The notes under the pieces were generated by a model. It was not told where the DNA came from and did no database searches. It saw nothing but the letters and a program-made list of their open reading frames with translations. The position numbers were made by a program, and so were the translations under genes. Shown here piece by piece: positions 8,817 through 17,961 of a DNA stretch of 64,000 nucleotides; positions within the stretch are counted from its first letter, which is position 1, and every line of letters starts with the position of its first letter. Source of the stretch: Bog-473 sp963719485 (GTDB lineage Bacteria; Actinomycetota; Acidimicrobiia; Acidimicrobiales; RAAP-2); assembly GCA_963719485.1 (NCBI GenBank), contig OY970387.1:2418001-2482000 (forward strand), in the 5' to 3' direction.

Positions 8817-10050
8817 TCACCGGCAGAACCGCTTGCTCACGGCGAGCCGACGGGCCGCCAGTGTGGCCCGTCGCTCCTCGGGCGTGACCCGACGGGATCC
8901 CGCCGGGACCGATTGCGCGACGTCCGAGAACTTGATCACCCGCGTGACGGGGATCGGCGCCGTCTCGGTGCGGACACAGCGCAGAATGATGGGACCCGCG
9001 CTGTGCCCGGCGGAGTCGAGCCAGTTGACGACTCCGGGATCGTCGTGGGCGATGACGGCGCGCATCACGCCGTCGTCGTCCACCGCGGCCTGGTGCCCGT
9101 TGATGCTGCTCTGGTGGCTGCCGTAGTCGATGGTCTCCCACCAGGGGTTCCCCAGCGAGAAGCTCCAGTAGAGACCCTCGGGGGGCACGACCTCGATGAG
9201 GAGCGCCTCGTCGGGCCCGATCTCCCAGGACCCGATGACGGGGCGGTTCTCCGCCGCTGCCCCCATGGCCGTCCCATCGAGCGGGGGGAGGAAGGTGTTG
9301 GGCGTCTCCGGTCGCGAGAATTTGGAGGAAGAAGTCGAGGTTGGCGACCACGAAGTCCCCCAGGGCGATCAGCTGCCGGGCCACCACGGCACGTGGATCC
9401 TCCGCCGGCCTCGCCTCCTTCTCGCGCGCCGCGCCCAGCCGCTCGATGGAGAGGGACGACGCCACCTCCGTGTCCCAGTCGTAGAAGAAGTGGCGCACCA
9501 CCAGCGCCGTCGCGTTCTCGGCAATGGGCAGCCAGTTCCCCTCGTGGGAGGCTGCGGAGAGTACGAGATCGACCTCGCCACCGGGCGCCAGATCCAGCTC
9601 GTCGAGGAGTACGTTGGCGGAAGATGCCATCCCGGCCATCGACTGCAGCCCCACATAGCGCGCCGAGCCGCGGTTCCCCCAGAGCCGGTACGTCTCGCCG
9701 CCACGGAGCCCTGCGCCCGTGTAGATGCAATCAGGACAGTCCATGCCCCACTTGTAGATCGCGTCGACGCCCGACGGCTTGACCGCCAGCACAGAGCCCG
9801 ACCCCTCCCGCAAGGCGTTGTCGAGCCCGATGCCGAGGAGCACGAGCAGATGCCGGAAGCCCGCCGCCATGTCGTCGGCGTTGCGGGGGATCTCGTCGGA
9901 CAACACAACGGCGGACGCCTGGCCCAGGCAATCGAGGAGGTGGGACCACGCGCGTCCCGACAGCAGGTCGTCCACGGTGGCATCGCCGGCGCGGGCAGCC
10001 TCGCCGACAGAGTGCGGCATCCATGACGGGTTTACGAACGCGTCAGTCAC
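8817..10050 (-). pseudogene. DUF1214 domain protein, frameshifted
   Basis: The first 238 or so residues (from GTG 10050, preceded by GGAGG) and a second frame (149 residues ending at 8817) together make one DUF1214 protein. The second part carries the hallmark LGNPWWETIDYGSHQSSING and a closing LRCVRTETAPIPVTRVIKFS. The frames meet near 9335: dropping one base turns the text into DFFSKFSRPETPNTFLPPL and then straight into the second frame. The 1234-base span is one base over a multiple of three, so about 410 residues were intended. The function of DUF1214 proteins is not established; many accompany lipid or steroid genes. Confidence 0.82.
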
Positions 10051-10253
10051 GGGGTGCCTCCGCGTGCGCCTGATCCATTGCCCAGACCGTCATTGTGCGG
10101 ACCCCCATCGCGAGTTGTCGCGCCATGCTTTCGCACGGCCACAGGGCCGTCAAACCTTCGAAATCACCCGGATGCAGGGACCCAACGCGTAGCGTGGGCC
10201 CGGGAGGTGGCGCGGCGTGCCACAGCTGGCGGTCACGAGGCGAGGGGAGACAC

Positions 10254-11468
10254 ATGCTTGAGAGTGCCATCCCCACGCTGGTGCTCATCGGGCTGGCGGC
10301 GGTCCTCGCCCCGATCATCGCAGAAGGGTCGCGGCGGTTCGTCGCGGTACCCGAGGTCGTGATCCTGATCGTGCTGGGGATCATCCTCGGTCCCTCCGTC
10401 CTCGGCCTGGCGCATCCGAACAACATCGTGACCGCACTCTCCGATTTCGGCCTGACCTACCTGATGTTCCTGGCCGGGACCGAGCTCGACCTGTCGACCA
10501 TGCGCCAGGGCCACCTCGGACGGGCCGCGGGCTCGTGGGGGGTCTCGCTCGTCCTCGCGCTGGGCGTGGGCGCGTTCCTGCACGGGACGGGGCTCGTGCT
10601 CGACTCGGTGGTGGTCGCCCTCTGCCTGACGACGACGGCGCTCGGCACGCTCCTGCCGATCCTGCGCGACGCGGGGGTGCTCCGCACGGCTCTGGGTCCA
10701 TCGGTCTTGTCGGTGGGCGCCATCGGTGAGTTCGGGCCCATCGTGGCAGTGGCGTTGTTGCTCACGAACCGTGATGCGCGGCTGACCTTCCTCCTCCTCG
10801 GCCTCTTTGTCGGGGTCGCGGTGGTCGCCGCGCTCCTGGCCACGCAGGTGCACCCGCCTCGGCTCATCGCGCTGATGCGCCGGCACCTCCACTCGACGGC
10901 CCAACTGCCGGTGCGGATCTCGGTCCTTCTGGTGATCCTGCTGGTGTACCTGGCCGAGAAGCTCAGCCTGGACGTACTCCTGGGGGCATTCGCGGCAGGC
11001 GTGGTCGTGCGCCTCTTCATCAAGGGCGAGGACAGCGAGCCGATCACGAGCAAGCTCGAGGCGATCGGCTTCGGCTTCCTCATCCCCATCTTCTTCATTG
11101 AGAGCGGCATCAACTTCGATCTGCACGCGCTGATCCACACGCCCAAGGTCCTGTTGCTGGTGCCGCTGTTCACCGTCATCTTCCTGTTCACCCGCGCCCT
11201 GCCCACGTGGGTGTTCTTCCGCGACGCCGTGACGACCGTGGAGGCCCGCGCCCTAGCCGTCCTGGCGGCCACGGGGCTGCCGCTCATCGTCGTCATCACC
11301 ACGCTGGGGGTCAGCGAGCACCGGATGAAGCCGCAGAATGCAGCGGCCCTCGTTGCCGCCGGCATGCTCTCGGTCCTGGTTTATCCCCAGATCGGGTTGC
11401 GGTGGCTCGGCAAGGGCTCCAGTGCAACGGAGGCGCCGGGTCTTCCGGAACGCCTGGACGGCCCGTGA
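10254..11468 (+). CDS. Kef-type cation:proton antiporter membrane subunit
   Basis: The 404 residues hold about 12 membrane helices in the CPA2 antiporter order, with VPEVVILIVLGIILGPSVLG near the N-terminus and LMFLAGTELDL as the familiar helix before the core. There is no RCK/TrkA-N regulatory domain at the C-terminus. It exchanges Na+ or K+ for H+ across the cytoplasmic membrane. ATG 10254 has GAGGGGAGA just upstream; the longer frame before it is Arg/Pro-rich and unlikely. Its stop overlaps the next start as GTGA, so the two proteins are probably made together. Confidence 0.9.
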   Translation: MLESAIPTLVLIGLAAVLAPIIAEGSRRFVAVPEVVILIVLGIILGPSVLGLAHPNNIVTALSDFGLTYLMFLAGTELDLSTMRQGHLGRAAGSWGVSLVLALGVGAFLHGTGLVLDSVVVALCLTTTALGTLLPILRDAGVLRTALGPSVLSVGAIGEFGPIVAVALLLTNRDARLTFLLLGLFVGVAVVAALLATQVHPPRLIALMRRHLHSTAQLPVRISVLLVILLVYLAEKLSLDVLLGAFAAGVVVRLFIKGEDSEPITSKLEAIGFGFLIPIFFIESGINFDLHALIHTPKVLLLVPLFTVIFLFTRALPTWVFFRDAVTTVEARALAVLAATGLPLIVVITTLGVSEHRMKPQNAAALVAAGMLSVLVYPQIGLRWLGKGSSATEAPGLPERLDGP

Positions 11469-12754
11469 CCGCTCTGCGGGGACGCGTCCCGGTCCGCGGC
11501 GGCTCCCGGCGGGCCCACCTCCGGGAGTGGCGGCGCGAGTCGCTCTGGCTCTGGCCGGCCGTCGCAGCCATCGCCGCCTGGGTGGCGGGAGACATCGCCT
11601 CGAGGTACCTCCATAGCTTCACGTTGCACCAGGCGCTGTTCCCGACCAACCTCGATGACGCCCGGACCCTGCTCGCCACCATCGCGGCGGCCCTGCTCAC
11701 GTTCACCGGCGTCGTGTTCTCCATCACCCTCGTCGCGCTCCAGATGTCGAGTACGCAGTACTCGCCCCGTGTCCTGCGGACGTTCGTACGCAAGCCGGTG
11801 ACCAAACTGGCGCTGGCCACGTTCATTGCGACCTTCGTCTACTCGTTGACGTTGCTGGCCCGGGTGGGCACCACGACGGCGGCGCACACCGTTCCCCAGG
11901 GTGCCGTCGGATTGGCCTACCTGCTTGTCATGGCTTCCGTGCTCGTGTTCGTCGTGTTCGTGCACTCCACCGTGCGCTCCATGCGGGTCAGCCAAGTGAT
12001 TCAGGCGGTGTTCGACGAGACGATCCAGGCCATCCACATCATGTTCGTGCCGTTGTCCGACTATCGCGAGGTGCCCGAGCCCCATTCCGAGCCGACGGTC
12101 GGCACGGTCCATTTCGACCGTCCAGACGCGGTGATGGACGGCATCGACGCGCATCATCTCGCCGAGATGGCGCGCCAGCACGAATGTGTGCTGCGGCTGT
12201 GCGTGCCGGTGGGGACGTACATGGTGCGGGGCGCCGAAGTGGTAGAGGTGCACGGCGGGACGGTGCCAGAGACCGGGCGCGTCCTCCGGTCGATCGACTG
12301 CGCCCCGGCGAGGACGCTCTACCAGGACCCGTGCTACGGCGTGCGGCAGCTGGTCGACATCGCGATCCGCGCCGTGTCGCCCGCGATCAACGATCCGACC
12401 ACCGCCGTCCAGGTTCTCGACCGCCTGCACGGCATCCTGCGTGCCATCGCAGGTCTCCCGGATCCTTCCGGCGTCTATCTCGACAGCTCGGGCGCCGTCC
12501 GCCTGCTCGTGCCAGTGCCCGATTGGGAGCGGGTGTTCGACCTCGCCTTCACCGAGATCGCCCTCTACGGCGCCGGCGATCCTCAGGTCTCACGGAAGCT
12601 GATGGCGATCTTCGACGACCTGTCCTCGTGCGTCCCGCCGGAGCGGCTCGCGGCAATCGATTCACGCCGCGCCTGGCTCCGCAACGAGGTGGCGGGCCGT
12701 CACAGTCTCAATGTCGACCAGGTGCTCATGGCGGACCCGCTCGGGCTCGGGTAG
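11465..12754 (+). CDS. DUF2254 family membrane protein
   Basis: A 429-residue protein with four membrane helices in the first half (from about 25 to 175), including the family segment ALLTFTGVVFSITLVALQMSS, followed by a soluble half with AVSPAINDPTTAVQVLDRL, the best conserved DUF2254 block. Function is not established. GTG 11465 overlaps the antiporter stop by four bases, arguing for stoichiometric co-translation and perhaps a common role in ion or pH homeostasis. Confidence 0.9.
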   Translation: MTALRGRVPVRGGSRRAHLREWRRESLWLWPAVAAIAAWVAGDIASRYLHSFTLHQALFPTNLDDARTLLATIAAALLTFTGVVFSITLVALQMSSTQYSPRVLRTFVRKPVTKLALATFIATFVYSLTLLARVGTTTAAHTVPQGAVGLAYLLVMASVLVFVVFVHSTVRSMRVSQVIQAVFDETIQAIHIMFVPLSDYREVPEPHSEPTVGTVHFDRPDAVMDGIDAHHLAEMARQHECVLRLCVPVGTYMVRGAEVVEVHGGTVPETGRVLRSIDCAPARTLYQDPCYGVRQLVDIAIRAVSPAINDPTTAVQVLDRLHGILRAIAGLPDPSGVYLDSSGAVRLLVPVPDWERVFDLAFTEIALYGAGDPQVSRKLMAIFDDLSSCVPPERLAAIDSRRAWLRNEVAGRHSLNVDQVLMADPLGLG

Positions 12755-12794
12755 GGCGTGGTCCCGGCGCCCCCCATTTCGATCCCGCCACGCG

Positions 12795-12823
12795 TTGTTT
12801 CGACCAGGTGAAACGCCTATAGT
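12795..12823 (+). promoter_or_regulatory. sigma-70-type promoter of the G1 peptidase gene
   Basis: TTGTTT (12795-12800) and TATAGT (12818-12823) are separated by 17 bases, good matches to -35 and -10. Transcription would start near 12830, leaving a leader of about 37 bases with a GGGGAGGG ribosome-binding site before ATG 12867. Confidence 0.55.
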
Positions 12824-12866
12824 TCACTCAGCGCGAAGAGATCGGGCGGCGGATGGGGAGGGCACC

Positions 12867-13829
12867 ATGAAGTACGGGTCGAGGCGGGTTGCCGCGGACG
12901 GAACGGGCACGGGTTCACGGCGATCGCAGCAGGGTCGGCGCCGCCATCTGCGTCGATGTGGGCTGACCGTCGTGTCGGCTGCGAGCATTGTCGGCTTGAT
13001 GACCACTTTCGCCGTGGTCAGCCAGGCGGGCGCGGCACCGACTGCGGCACCGTCCATCACGAACCTGCCCCGGCAGGCTGTCGCACCGCCCTTCGCCGTC
13101 CGCAACACGTGGGCCGCGTCGAACTGGTCGGGCTACGCCGAGAGCGGGAACTTCACCGGAGTGAGCGCGACGTGGACGGTTCCCGCCGTCGCCGCTTCCA
13201 CCTCCGCGACCTACTCGTCGGCCTGGATCGGTGTGGACGGCTTCGCCAACAGCAATCTCATCCAGACGGGCACCGAGGAGGACTACTACAACGGGTCGCC
13301 GCATTACAACGCGTGGTGGGAGATCCTCCCCGCCGCCGAGACCGCGCTCCCCACGACGAAAGCGGTGGGGGCCGGTGACCGCATGACGGCATCCATCTAC
13401 GAGACGAGCAGCACGGTCACCAGCGGGGCGGGGCACCGGCGCACCACGCAGCACGTCTGGGCGATCACCATCTCTGACACGACCCGAGGTTGGAACTTCA
13501 GCACCACGCAGGCCTACAACGGCGCCGGGGCCTCCGCCGAATGGATTGTCGAGGCGCCCGAAGTCGGCGGCAGGATCGCTACCTTGAACCACTACACCAT
13601 CACCCCGCCTTCAAACACTGGTGACTTCGACAACGCCGGAGTCCTGTCCTCCATCGTCAGCAGTGGCACGCCGACGTACACCGGTGCGAATCTCAACTAC
13701 ACGAATGACTCGGGTGTGATGATCCAGAACAAGGTCCAGGTCTCCACGCCGGGGAATCCCGACGTGCCGGCGCTCAGCGCGTTCAACGCCGCCTACGGGT
13801 CGGCGATCCCGGGGACACCGACCGGCTGA
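12867..13829 (+). CDS. secreted peptidase G1 (eqolisin) family protein
   Basis: The 320 residues begin with a long basic n-region, a hydrophobic stretch (about 33-52) and a likely cleavage after AGA. The mature part shows the glutamic peptidase pattern: NWSGYA (86-91), TWTVP, SAWIGVDG, Gln133 in IQTGTE, YNAWWEILP, and Glu225 in AEWIVEAPE. Gln and Glu form the catalytic dyad in this family. G1 peptidases act at acidic pH and are best known from fungi, with scattered bacterial members. The product should act outside the cell. A strong promoter precedes it. Confidence 0.9.
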   Translation: MKYGSRRVAADGTGTGSRRSQQGRRRHLRRCGLTVVSAASIVGLMTTFAVVSQAGAAPTAAPSITNLPRQAVAPPFAVRNTWAASNWSGYAESGNFTGVSATWTVPAVAASTSATYSSAWIGVDGFANSNLIQTGTEEDYYNGSPHYNAWWEILPAAETALPTTKAVGAGDRMTASIYETSSTVTSGAGHRRTTQHVWAITISDTTRGWNFSTTQAYNGAGASAEWIVEAPEVGGRIATLNHYTITPPSNTGDFDNAGVLSSIVSSGTPTYTGANLNYTNDSGVMIQNKVQVSTPGNPDVPALSAFNAAYGSAIPGTPTG

Positions 13830-13845
13830 GCGGGCCCGGGCGGGG

Positions 13846-15324
13846 TCACTCGTCGTAGCCGCCCGTGAAGAAGCTCGGGATCGGACGGGCGGGCGCCGTC
13901 CGGAAGAACGGGCGGACATGGGTTTCCATCATCTCCTCGACCACCGGCGCCGCCGTGGCGTCGGGGAGCAGGTTGTGGTCCTCCGCGGGATCCTCGGCCA
14001 GGTCGAAGAGTTGGCACGGGGACACCGCGTCCTCGTCGACCACCAACTTGTAGCGCGCGGTCTCGAAGGCGGCGAACCCCCAGTTCTCGCTGACCGTCAG
14101 GGAGCGCGACGCCGGGGAGGTCGGGTCCTGGACGTTCGTGAGGAGTGAACGGCCCTCGCTGTCCGGGACGTCCGGCGCACCGGCGATCGCGCGCAGGGTG
14201 GTCGGGACGTCGAGGTGCTCCACCAGGGCATCCACGACGGCCGGCGGGCAGCCGCCCGCCGGGCGGACGATGAGCGGGACGCGCACGGCAGGTTCGTAGA
14301 GGACGCACTTGGACATCAGCCCGTGGCTGCCGGCCATCTCACCGTGGTCGCTGGTGTAGATGATCCACGTGTTGTCCAGGATCCCCTTCCGCTCGAGGGC
14401 ACCCACCATCTCGCCGACCGCCTGGTCGATGACGGAGATGTCGGCGGCGTACGAGCGCCGCATCCCCCGGATGGCGTCGTCGGTCATCGTCTCGGAATCG
14501 GAGACCCAGAGGAACCCGCCCAACAGAGCGCCGTAGCGGCCCGTCCCTTCCATGTCCGGGCGGCGGGTCGAGGCGGGCATGGAGATGTCGACGTCCCGAT
14601 AGCGCTGCACGGCCTCTGCCGGCGCGTCCCAGGGGTCGTGCGGCCCGGGGAACCCGACGAAGAGGAAGAACGGGTCAGGGCGTTCGTAGCCCTCTATCCA
14701 CCGCACGGCCTGCTGGCCGTGCCAAGCGTCGACGTAGGACCCCAGGGGCAGTGGGGTCGACGTGGAGTCCCACATCGGCACGCACTTGGTCGCGTTCTGG
14801 CCGTCTTCGTTCTCGCCCTGGTAGCTGCGGTCGGCGATGTGCTTCTTGTACGCGTCGAGCAGGCCTTGTCCGGCGAGGTAGTCGGTGTAGCGGGTCGGGA
14901 TCTTCCCGACGAACTTGTCGCCCGTCTCGAAGACCTCGGCGAAGCCCAGCGCCTCGAGTCGCCCGGCCATCTCGTCCGTGTGGGAAACCGTCAGCTGCTC
15001 GTCGAGATAGAGGTGCGCCTTGCCCAGCAGCGCGGTGTGGTACCCGGCTTCTCGCAGAGCCCAGGCGTACGTCGGGCTGTCCGCCGGTATCTCGGACGCG
15101 TTCGTGTAGACGCCATGGTCGCGCACGTAGCGCTCGGTCATGAACGACGCCCGCGCTGGCATGCACAGCGGGCCCTGGCACGACACGCGCGAGAAGCGGA
15201 CGCCCTGCGCCGCCAACGCGTCGAGCGAGGGTGTGAGGGCACTGGCGTCGCCGGCGCACCCCATCATGTCGGCCCGGTGTTGATCGGACATGACGAGCAA
15301 GATGTTGGGGGCGCTGGTGGTCAT
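13846..15324 (-). CDS. sulfatase family protein
   Basis: A 492-residue type I sulfatase. Metal-binding NILLVMSDQHRAD lies at the N-terminus; the active-site motif is Cys54-Met-Pro-Ala-Arg58 within GPLCMPARAS, where Cys is converted to formylglycine. DPFFLFVGFPGPHDPWD and IYTSDHGEMAGSHGL complete the family pattern. There is no signal peptide, so it is probably cytoplasmic. It cleaves a sulfate ester of unknown nature. No formylglycine-generating enzyme gene lies in this window. ATG 15324 was chosen because the frame upstream is low-complexity. Confidence 0.93.
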   Translation of the reverse strand: MTTSAPNILLVMSDQHRADMMGCAGDASALTPSLDALAAQGVRFSRVSCQGPLCMPARASFMTERYVRDHGVYTNASEIPADSPTYAWALREAGYHTALLGKAHLYLDEQLTVSHTDEMAGRLEALGFAEVFETGDKFVGKIPTRYTDYLAGQGLLDAYKKHIADRSYQGENEDGQNATKCVPMWDSTSTPLPLGSYVDAWHGQQAVRWIEGYERPDPFFLFVGFPGPHDPWDAPAEAVQRYRDVDISMPASTRRPDMEGTGRYGALLGGFLWVSDSETMTDDAIRGMRRSYAADISVIDQAVGEMVGALERKGILDNTWIIYTSDHGEMAGSHGLMSKCVLYEPAVRVPLIVRPAGGCPPAVVDALVEHLDVPTTLRAIAGAPDVPDSEGRSLLTNVQDPTSPASRSLTVSENWGFAAFETARYKLVVDEDAVSPCQLFDLAEDPAEDHNLLPDATAAPVVEEMMETHVRPFFRTAPARPIPSFFTGGYDE

Positions 15325-15475
15325 GCGGTTACCTTTTGTCCGATCGGATGTTCGGCTGGGCGGTGGAGAGGCGATCATCGCATGAAACGGCGCCGCGGGG
15401 GTCGGAGGGTCGGGGCGCACGGGCTCCCACTAATCTGTCGCCACCGGCCGGCGAGCGAACCCTGGAGCCCACTGC

Positions 15476-16864
15476 ATGCCCTTTGATCTCAAGAAGGTGT
15501 TGGATGAGCGCAAGGGTGAGAATTTCACCCTCCACTCGAAGTACATCAACCCCCAGCTGCCCCGGGTTCTCGGCCAGATCGAGTTCGATCGGTTCTACGA
15601 GAAAGGGGAAGGCTGCTATCTCTATGACGACAAGGGGGACCGGTACCTCGACCTCCTGTCCGGTTTCGGCGTGTTCGCGCTCGGGCGGAGCCACCCGGCC
15701 ATCATCGGGGCGCTCCACGACGCCCTCGATTCCGACCTGCCCAACCTCGTGCAGATGGACTGCTCCCTCCTCTCGGGTGTCCTGGCCGAGGAGCTGGTGG
15801 CCCGGTCGCATCCGGGGATCGAGCGCGTGTTCTTCACCAACTCGGGTGCGGAGGCGGTGGAGAGCGCGATCAAGTTCGCCCGGGCGGCCACGAAACGCAC
15901 CCGCATCCTCTACTGCGACCATGCCTTCCACGGCCTGACCACCGGGGCGCTCGCCCTCAACGGCGGGAAGGAATTCCGGAGCGGTTTCGGCCCTCTGCTC
16001 CCCGGTTGCGACATGATCCCGTTCGGTGACGCGGCCGCGCTGGCCCGGGAGCTCCGTCGCGGCGACGTCGCGGCCTTCATCGCGGAGCCGATCCAGGGCA
16101 AGGGGGTCAATCTGGCGACCGACGAGTTCTGGCTGGAGGCCCAGTCCCTGTGCCGCCGGCACAAGGCGCTCATGATCCTCGACGAGGTGCAGGCCGGCCT
16201 CGGCCGGTGCGGGACCTTCTTCTGTCACGAACAGTTCGGCATTACCCCCGACATCATCACGGTGTCGAAAGCGCTGTCCGGGGGGTTCGTGCCGGTCGGG
16301 GCCATGCTCTCCTCGGCCGCGGTCTCCGACGCCGTCTACAGCTCCATGGACAGGGCGGTGGTCCACTCCTCCACGTTCAGCACCAACCAGCTGGCCATGG
16401 TGGCGGGCCTGGCCACGCTTGCCACCTTCGACGACGAGGACATCCTCGACCGGGTGCAGCGGACCGGAAAGGCCTTCACCAAGGCCCTCGAGCCACTCGT
16501 CGAGCGCTACGAGTTCCTCCATGAGGTGCGGGGCAGGGGTCTGATGATCGGGCTGGTGTTCGGCGAGCCGTCCACGCCGAGCCTGCGCCGGCGCTTCCGC
16601 ATGATCGAGGCCCTGCGCTCAGCCTTGTTCTCGCAGATGATCGTGGTCCCATTGTTCCACCGGCACCACATCCTCACGCAGGTGGCGGCCGACAACATGA
16701 ACGTGATCAAGCTTTTGCCGCCCCTGATCGCCGGGGACGACGAGGTCGAGCTCTTCGCCGACGCACTCGACGACGTCTTGGCCAGCGCGCAGCAGGGGTC
16801 CAGCCTGATCTTCGAGTTCGGCAAGACGATGGCCAAGGGCACGCTGCACAAGGCGCGGCTGTGA
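15476..16864 (+). CDS. class-III PLP aminotransferase, possibly hopanoid-linked
   Basis: A 462-residue class-III aminotransferase: TNSGAEAVESAIKFARA, ILDEVQAGLGRCG (Asp236 binds the pyridoxal ring) and the Schiff-base Lys265 in TVSKALSGG. Family members move amino groups between omega-amino compounds and keto acids. The stop overlaps the start of an HpnA-like epimerase as GTGA. From that neighbour I infer a role in making aminated hopanoid side chains (as HpnO does); the sequence alone only shows a class-III enzyme, and ornithine or other omega-amino substrates remain possible. The C-terminus is about 40 residues longer than the compact members. Confidence 0.85.
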   Translation: MPFDLKKVLDERKGENFTLHSKYINPQLPRVLGQIEFDRFYEKGEGCYLYDDKGDRYLDLLSGFGVFALGRSHPAIIGALHDALDSDLPNLVQMDCSLLSGVLAEELVARSHPGIERVFFTNSGAEAVESAIKFARAATKRTRILYCDHAFHGLTTGALALNGGKEFRSGFGPLLPGCDMIPFGDAAALARELRRGDVAAFIAEPIQGKGVNLATDEFWLEAQSLCRRHKALMILDEVQAGLGRCGTFFCHEQFGITPDIITVSKALSGGFVPVGAMLSSAAVSDAVYSSMDRAVVHSSTFSTNQLAMVAGLATLATFDDEDILDRVQRTGKAFTKALEPLVERYEFLHEVRGRGLMIGLVFGEPSTPSLRRRFRMIEALRSALFSQMIVVPLFHRHHILTQVAADNMNVIKLLPPLIAGDDEVELFADALDDVLASAQQGSSLIFEFGKTMAKGTLHKARL

Positions 16865-17913
16865 AGCTCGAGTCCGGAGACCGGGTCCTCGTCACCGGGG
16901 CGAGCGGGTTGATCGGATCGGCGGTGACCCGCCAGCTCGTGGCGCGAGAGCAGGAAGTCGTCGCCCTGGTGGAGCCGGGGGCCGACACAGCGAACCTCGA
17001 GGGGCTCGACGTGAAGCAGGTGGTCGGCGACCTGCGCAGCCGCCAGGATGTCGAGAGTGCGGTCAGTGGGTGCCGGGCCGTCTTCCACGTGGCGGCGCTG
17101 TACCGGTTCTGGGCCCCGGACCCCGAGGCCTTCTACGCCATCAACGTCGACGGGACGAGGAACGTGCTCGCCGCCGCCGATGAGGCCGGGGTCGAGCGCC
17201 TCGTGTACACGAGCACGGTCGGCACCCTCGGCCTCGAGCACGTCTCGGGTTCCAACTCGGCCGACGAGCGCTCGTTCCCCGATGTCCGGCATCTCTACGG
17301 CTCGTACAAGCGATCGAAGTACGTGGCCGAGCACGAGGTGTTGCGCGCCATCGCCGAGGGCCTGCCGGCCTCGCTGGTGTTGCCGACCTTCCCGCTGGGT
17401 CCCGGCGACCGCGCGCCCACGCCCACCGGCAAGCTCGTCCTCGACTTCCTGAACGGCCGCATGCCGGCCTACGTGGACACCGTCCTGAACGTGGCCCATG
17501 TGGACGACCTCGCCGCCGGCCAGGTGTTGGCGCTCGAGAAGGGCCGCACCGGGCGGAGCTACATCCTCGGCGGAGAGAACCTGACCCTGCAGCAGCTGCT
17601 CACCGAGCTCGCCGCCATCACCGGGCTCCCCGCTCCGTACGGCAAGGTGCCCAAGGCGCTGGCCCTGGCGGTGGCAGCCGTCTCCGAACTGGTGGAGGGC
17701 CGGCTCCTACACAGGCACCCGTCGGTGCCGCTGGAGGCCGCGCGCATGTCGACCTCCCAGATGTCCTTCGACATCAGCCGGGCCCGGGAGGAGCTGGGGT
17801 ATGAGCCCCGACCTGCTGTCCAGGCGATCGAGGCCTCTGCCCGCTGGTTCGCCGCAACCGGCATGGTCAGCGAAGGGCGGTTGAGCCGGATTCGCTGGTC
17901 TTCCGTACACTGA
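16861..17913 (+). CDS. hpnA: HpnA-like NAD-dependent sugar epimerase/dehydratase
   Basis: A 350-residue extended SDR. GASGLIGSAV near residue 13 binds NAD; YGSYKRSKY carries the Tyr-x3-Lys pair. The text VFHVAALYRFWAPDPEAFYAINVDGTRNVL and PTFPLGPGDRAPTPTG is the distinctive pattern of hopanoid-associated sugar epimerases. These are usually found with squalene-hopene cyclase genes; none lies in this window. GTG 16861 overlaps the aminotransferase stop by four bases. The symbol is assigned on motif resemblance. Confidence 0.82.
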   Translation: MKLESGDRVLVTGASGLIGSAVTRQLVAREQEVVALVEPGADTANLEGLDVKQVVGDLRSRQDVESAVSGCRAVFHVAALYRFWAPDPEAFYAINVDGTRNVLAAADEAGVERLVYTSTVGTLGLEHVSGSNSADERSFPDVRHLYGSYKRSKYVAEHEVLRAIAEGLPASLVLPTFPLGPGDRAPTPTGKLVLDFLNGRMPAYVDTVLNVAHVDDLAAGQVLALEKGRTGRSYILGGENLTLQQLLTELAAITGLPAPYGKVPKALALAVAAVSELVEGRLLHRHPSVPLEAARMSTSQMSFDISRAREELGYEPRPAVQAIEASARWFAATGMVSEGRLSRIRWSSVH

Positions 17914-17961
17914 GCGGCTGCCGGCGCGGCGGCAGGGCCGGCATCGGGCACACTGGTCGCC

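Noticed and set aside
7797..9782. Very long plus-strand open frame (661 codons) opposite the TMEM175, SDR and DUF1214 genes
   Set aside because: Its product is Arg/Pro/Gly-rich with no family text, and the minus strand carries three recognisable genes. High-GC antisense frames are often open by chance.
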